Assembly (NCBI GenBank): GCA_946498095.1
Contig: CAMMMX010000019.1
Coordinates: 1 to 57,358, forward strand
Length of the DNA stretch: 57,358 nucleotides
Source of the DNA: an uncultured Clostridia bacterium
GTDB lineage: Bacteria; Bacillota; Clostridia; Oscillospirales; Ruminococcaceae
Direction: 5' to 3'
Both the position numbers and the translations under genes were made by a program. Below, in pieces: positions 54,018 to 57,358 of this stretch. Position 1 is the first letter of the stretch. Every line of letters begins with the position of its first letter. The notes below the pieces were generated by a model that had not been told where the DNA came from, did no database searches, and saw only the letters and a list, made by a program, of their open reading frames with translations.

Positions 54018-54088
54018 GTGAAAACAACCATCAACTATGTCGCTGAAACGAAAAAAGCAAAGTGATACATAGGACGAAAAAACTCCTT

Positions 54089-54310
54089 TTAGTGCAAAAT
54101 AAGCTTGCTGTCTGGCAATTGCAAGGTACGCCTAAGCGTGTCAAACTTTATGGGTTTTCTCAAAGGAAAGAGCAGTTTGATAATAAGGGTATTATAGTTG
54201 CGTTCCAGCCGTTCGGCTTCGGTCATAGCCTGCGCCACTTCGTCCGAAACTTCCAAAAGGGTGTCCTGTGTATAAAACGGGTAAAAGTCCCGTAGATTGA
54301 TGATTTTCAT
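54089..54310 (-). pseudogene. Truncated sigma-factor-like gene of integrative-element type
   Basis: The first ~39 residues (MKIINLRDFYPFYTQDTLLE...DEVAQAMTEAERLERNY) match the N-terminus of the small sigma-70-like proteins encoded on Tn916/ICE-type elements. The expected Arg-rich continuation is replaced by unrelated sequence from about 54193. GGAGG lies 6 bases upstream of ATG 54310. It is a broken remnant of a mobile element. Confidence 0.7.
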
Positions 54311-54406
54311 AGCTTGTCCTCCATTCGATTTTTGGTAGGTAGATGTACAAATCGAATGGAGAGCGGTGGGGAACGGCAACGGGGCTGTTTACGCTGTCGG
54401 ACACTT

Positions 54407-54431
54407 ACTTCGGGCCAACTTGGCCCGAAGT
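54407..54431. repeat. Inverted repeat upstream of the sigma remnant
   Basis: A 12-bp inverted repeat (54407-54418 with 54420-54431) around one central base, in a stretch that ICE-type elements often carry before this gene. It may be an operator or terminator relic. Confidence 0.5.
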
Positions 54432-54448
54432 AAAGGCCGGATAAGCAC

Positions 54449-54479
54449 AAAACGCCCGACAGCATAAAGCTGCCGGGCG
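54449..54479 (-). terminator. Terminator of the unknown 299-aa gene
   Basis: On the minus strand an 11-bp stem with one mismatch (54479-54469 with 54463-54453) followed by TTTTG. It lies about 115 bp after the stop at 54595. Confidence 0.65.
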
Positions 54480-54594
54480 CAGGGTGGCACCAAGTGCGAT
54501 TTTCACTTTTTCGGCTTTTGGATAAACCGTTGCTTTTTCATCACTTGCCCCTTATAACCGCGCATTTCGAGCAAAACAAATACGTCAATTATAT

Positions 54595-55494
54595 CTATTC
54601 TGTCTCTTTTATTCTCTGGAAAATCGAATCGATCATGCGCGGGAACGAACAGGCCGCGTTGTCAGGAGATAAATCCAGTCTATCGTGGAGAAAGCGGCCA
54701 AATCGATATGAACGCAGACAATGAGCAATATATTCTTCTACGGCCCTTTTAGCATCATCTCCCACTTCCGTACCAATATCCTCAAGGGAAATCTTGAACT
54801 GTGGGTAAGAAGCATTGACGGCCTCTCTTACCGCCTTGTCAATCACGACACCGCAGTCTTCCAATCCGGCGTTTTTCCATGTCCTGGTCGAACACAAAAA
54901 GCGCCCGCCCTCCTTTGTGAAGCGATCTATGATAAAAATGCTATGCGGAACATGAAAATGCAGGAATTTACTGCAAAAAGAGACTTGATTCCGATAAACA
55001 AGGCTTTCATAAATGCCCGCATTATGTTTTCGATCATATTGCTCCGAGGCAGCCTTGAACATTTCATTAAACAGGGCCACGCACATGATGCCCTGCTTCA
55101 GCCGTTCGATATCTCCCGGTGTGCCGTCAAAACGAAGGGGAGAAAGCTCTCTCAGGCACGATGTCAATTTCGGATAGCGCCCGTCATTGCACAGAAATGC
55201 GGCTGTTTCCCGAAAATATTTTCCCGTACCGTCACCGCGGGTTTCCAGATCTTTTTCTTCGTCAGCGCCGCGGTCATCCTTTTTTCTGTAATACCGTCGT
55301 TCCGGCGAGGCGGCATAGGAACGCCCGATCAGCCAGATTTTGTCCGCCAGCCGATTTGGTTCGCCCCACGGATTATTTTTCGGTTCGCACATATCATAAA
55401 GGATTTGATTGCCGAATGTGTTTTTTCGGTTATACCTCTGAAATCCCTGAAGCAGCCCGGTCAGGGCGTTTTCTACCGATTTGATGCTGTCCAT
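54595..55494 (-). CDS. Unrecognised 299-aa protein in an accessory region
   Basis: A soluble protein without signal peptide or membrane segment. The N-terminal third has KIWLIGRSYAASPERRYYRK, a highly basic patch followed by DDRGADEEKD, an acidic patch. A central part reads YRNQVSFCSKFLHFHVPHSIFIIDRF and the C-terminal part is helical. I do not recognise the family. AGGAGG lies 8 bases before the ATG. It sits between a mobile-element remnant and a surface protein, so it is likely accessory cargo; a defence or regulatory role is conceivable but unsupported. Confidence 0.75.
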   Translation of the reverse strand: MDSIKSVENALTGLLQGFQRYNRKNTFGNQILYDMCEPKNNPWGEPNRLADKIWLIGRSYAASPERRYYRKKDDRGADEEKDLETRGDGTGKYFRETAAFLCNDGRYPKLTSCLRELSPLRFDGTPGDIERLKQGIMCVALFNEMFKAASEQYDRKHNAGIYESLVYRNQVSFCSKFLHFHVPHSIFIIDRFTKEGGRFLCSTRTWKNAGLEDCGVVIDKAVREAVNASYPQFKISLEDIGTEVGDDAKRAVEEYIAHCLRSYRFGRFLHDRLDLSPDNAACSFPRMIDSIFQRIKETE

Positions 55495-55545
55495 CTGCAG
55501 TCCTCCTAAAAAATCAATTATATAGCAGCGATAGATTTATCACAT

Positions 55546-57358
55546 TTATCTAAAAAAGCTGCATTCTGATGTTCGTAAATAGTATGTATACATGTTGCCG
55601 TATTGTATTATCTCATGGTTGGTGCCTAACAAATACGCAGCATTTAATGTAGCATTGGGATTATAATCACAGGAATATCTTCTAGTATAAGTCATGCCGT
55701 CCTTTATGAAATACATATTACCAGTTTCAGTAGGAGAAACGCGCCAGCTATTATTTCCCTGAACTATTACAGTTGATATTCCACTGCCATAAAACGCTTT
55801 GTATCCTATTGTTGTAGTGCTTGCAGGAATAGTAATATTTTTCAACGCAGTAGTGTTGGAAAATGCATAATATGAAATTTCTTGTAAGCCTTCGTTTAAA
55901 GTTAATTCTGATAAAGAACTACACCCATAGAAAGCTCGAGTACTAATCTTACTTACGGTACTTGGTATAGTAATTTCTTGTATAGACGAACAGTTTTGAA
56001 ATGCCTGTTCACCTATTATTGAAATGTTATGTGGTAAAATTACATTTTCTAATAATGAGCAATCTTGAAATGCACTTTTCCCAATCTCTTTGATTGTATC
56101 TGGAAAAGTAATTGTTTTTAAATTTGTACATTCTGCAAATCCTTCAGTAGCAATTTGGGTAACTTTCTTTCCCTCATATTCTTCAGGTATATTCAAAGAT
56201 TCAACAACCGTTCTGTAGTCGCTTTTGATTGCTACACTATACGTGCCATCAGCTAAGGGAGAAAATATAAGATACTGCGAATCCGTAGCCTCTCCGCTTC
56301 CAACGCTCCCCAAATTCTGGTTTGTGCCGTCGGTATAATATACTACCAATTCGCCGTTGTCATTAATTTCCATGTGGTCGATTCCGCGGCCTGCTTCACC
56401 GGTATCGCCCTTGTCGCCTTTTTCACCCTGCTCGCCTTGCGGGCCCTGTGCGCCTGTCGCACCGGTTGCGCCCTGCGGGCCCTGCGCGCCGGTGTCGCCT
56501 TTATCACCTTTGTCACCCTTGGGGCCTTTGACGTTGCCCAAATTGAGCACGGAATTGTCCGTCAGCGTCACGCTCAAATCGCCGCTGGTGGAAAGGGTAA
56601 CGGTCTTGATGCCGACGCCGTTCTCACCGTCGGCCCCGGCCGCGCCGACCACATTGCCAAGGTCAGTGGTATTTCCGTCCGAATAGGTCAGCACCAGATG
56701 GCCGGAAGCATTGATTTCAGACTTGGTGATGCCGATGCCGTCCGTTCCCTTGATGTTGCCGAGCTGGAGCACGGTGCCGCTTGTCAGCTCCACATTCAGC
56801 GCACCCTCGTCGGTGATGGTGACGTTGGCAATGCCGACGCCGTCTGCGCCCTTGTCGCCCTTGTCACCTTTCTCACCCTTGTCGCCTTTGGCTCCGTCGG
56901 CTCCGTTTTGCCCCACAATGCGGCCCAGGTTAATGCTGTCAGAATTGGAGAAGGTCAGCACAAGCTCGCCGTCATCGTTGATGTCCGCCGCAGAAATGCC
57001 GATACCGTCTTCGCCGTCAGCCCCGGCCGCACCGGTATCGCCTTTGTCACCTTTGTCGCCCTTTTCGCCCTGCGCGCCGTCCTTACCGTCTTCGCCTACG
57101 ACCACGCCGAGGGTATCATAGCTTCCGTCCGAATAATAAACGACCAACTGACCAGCTTCGTTGATTTCCGTTTTAGTGACGCCGATACCATCTTCGCCGT
57201 CGGCTCCTGCCGCTCCGGTATCGCCTTTCTCGCCTTTGTCGCCCTTTTCACCCTGCGCGCCGTCCTTACCGTCTTCGCCTACGACCACGCCGAGGGTGTC
57301 ATGGCTTCCGTCCGAATAATAAACGACCAACTGACCAGCTTCGTTGATTTCCGTTTTA
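55546..57358 (-). CDS. Collagen-like/BspA leucine-rich-repeat surface protein (5' partial)
   Basis: The reading frame is open to the right edge, so the N-terminus with any signal peptide is missing (at least 603 codons seen). Two parts are evident. The upstream part alternates Gly-X-Y collagen-like runs (GEKGDKGEKGDTG, GPQGATGATGAQGPQGEQ) with ~30-residue beta modules (GIGxTKxEINxxGxLVVYYSDG...LGxVVG). The downstream part (from about 56270 leftwards) holds four or five BspA-type LRR_5 repeats (TIKEIGKSAFQDCSLLENVILP) and a C-terminal Tyr-rich domain without an LPXTG anchor. It probably mediates adhesion. The LRR part is more AT-rich than the collagen part. Confidence 0.88.
   Translation of the reverse strand, partial: KTEINEAGQLVVYYSDGSHDTLGVVVGEDGKDGAQGEKGDKGEKGDTGAAGADGEDGIGVTKTEINEAGQLVVYYSDGSYDTLGVVVGEDGKDGAQGEKGDKGDKGDTGAAGADGEDGIGISAADINDDGELVLTFSNSDSINLGRIVGQNGADGAKGDKGEKGDKGDKGADGVGIANVTITDEGALNVELTSGTVLQLGNIKGTDGIGITKSEINASGHLVLTYSDGNTTDLGNVVGAAGADGENGVGIKTVTLSTSGDLSVTLTDNSVLNLGNVKGPKGDKGDKGDTGAQGPQGATGATGAQGPQGEQGEKGDKGDTGEAGRGIDHMEINDNGELVVYYTDGTNQNLGSVGSGEATDSQYLIFSPLADGTYSVAIKSDYRTVVESLNIPEEYEGKKVTQIATEGFAECTNLKTITFPDTIKEIGKSAFQDCSLLENVILPHNISIIGEQAFQNCSSIQEITIPSTVSKISTRAFYGCSSLSELTLNEGLQEISYYAFSNTTALKNITIPASTTTIGYKAFYGSGISTVIVQGNNSWRVSPTETGNMYFIKDGMTYTRRYSCDYNPNATLNAAYLLGTNHEIIQYGNMYTYYLRTSECSFFR
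57024..57358 (-). repeat. 183-bp tandem repeat in the collagen-like region
   Basis: The segment from 57121 recurs at 57304, a spacing of 183 bp (61 codons). The overlap 57024-57123 against 57207-57306 differs at only a few positions. The array continues past the window edge. Confidence 0.85.

Noticed and set aside
54407-54479. Attachment site of an integrated element
   Set aside because: The inverted repeats look like terminator or operator structures; no direct repeat flanking pair was found.
56357-57121. Plus-strand Pro/Ser-rich ORFs opposite the collagen-like gene
   Set aside because: They are the complement of Gly-X-Y repeat codons and have no start signals.
57024-57358. Possible CRISPR or other regularly spaced array
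   Set aside because: The repeat unit is 183 bp, in frame and protein-coding; no short repeats with unique spacers were found in the window.

Overview
The window looks like a chromosomal segment of a low-to-mid-GC anaerobic Firmicute, most likely a gut-type member of the Clostridia (Oscillospirales/Ruminococcaceae-like). The support is the run yqeG - TIM-barrel - aroQ - M24 peptidase - efp - CD1247-type protein, a four-subunit 2-oxoacid:ferredoxin oxidoreductase of the VorB type, AGGAGG-type ribosome binding sites, sigma-A promoters with 17-bp spacers, and many glycan-degrading genes. This placement is inference from gene content only.

Layout. 1-9.9 kb: a membrane-anchored cell-wall amidase, a GH38 alpha-mannosidase with its own promoter and terminator, a two-gene heterodimeric ABC exporter, and divergently a YyaL-type thioredoxin-fold protein. 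10-18.3 kb: a carbohydrate locus with a GH172 (DUF2961) enzyme, a tandem pair of paralogous TIM-barrel glycosidase-like proteins (one a lipoprotein, one without a signal peptide), a mannonate/mannitol-type dehydrogenase behind a promoter carrying two dyads, and a convergent membrane-anchored GH5-like enzyme. 18.5-28.9 kb: an Amidase_6 protein, the oxidoreductase operon led by a P-loop ATPase, two flavoproteins, an unknown type I membrane protein, an oxidoreductase/ThuA pair and an msrAB fusion. 28.9-39 kb is almost all on the minus strand: DegV, a methyltransferase, a lipoprotein, a DNA glycosylase, a DEAD-box helicase, then the yqeG-to-efp housekeeping run and rpsU.

38.8-48.5 kb: a polyprenyl glycosylphosphotransferase translationally coupled to a nuclease-like protein, a Cys-rich protein behind a long leader, a uroporphyrinogen-decarboxylase-like protein, an LPG-synthase-type membrane protein, a CPC-type metal ATPase with a CsoR-like operator in its promoter, a second cell-wall amidase, tRNA-Val(CAC) and a methyltransferase remnant. 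49-53.9 kb: an amino-sugar operon (nagA, nagB, a sugar isomerase-like protein and two Gfo/Idh/MocA oxidoreductases). 54-57.4 kb is accessory: a truncated sigma-like gene of the kind found on integrative elements, an unrecognised 299-aa protein, and a large surface protein of collagen-like repeats fused to BspA-type leucine-rich repeats that runs off the right edge.

Together the genes suggest a glycan-foraging anaerobe: exo-acting glycosidases release sugars and amino sugars, cytoplasmic dehydrogenases and NagA/NagB process them, and a ferredoxin-linked oxidoreductase handles 2-oxoacids. No complete dedicated transcription factor gene was recognised, although several promoters carry operator-like dyads, so regulators would have to be encoded elsewhere.
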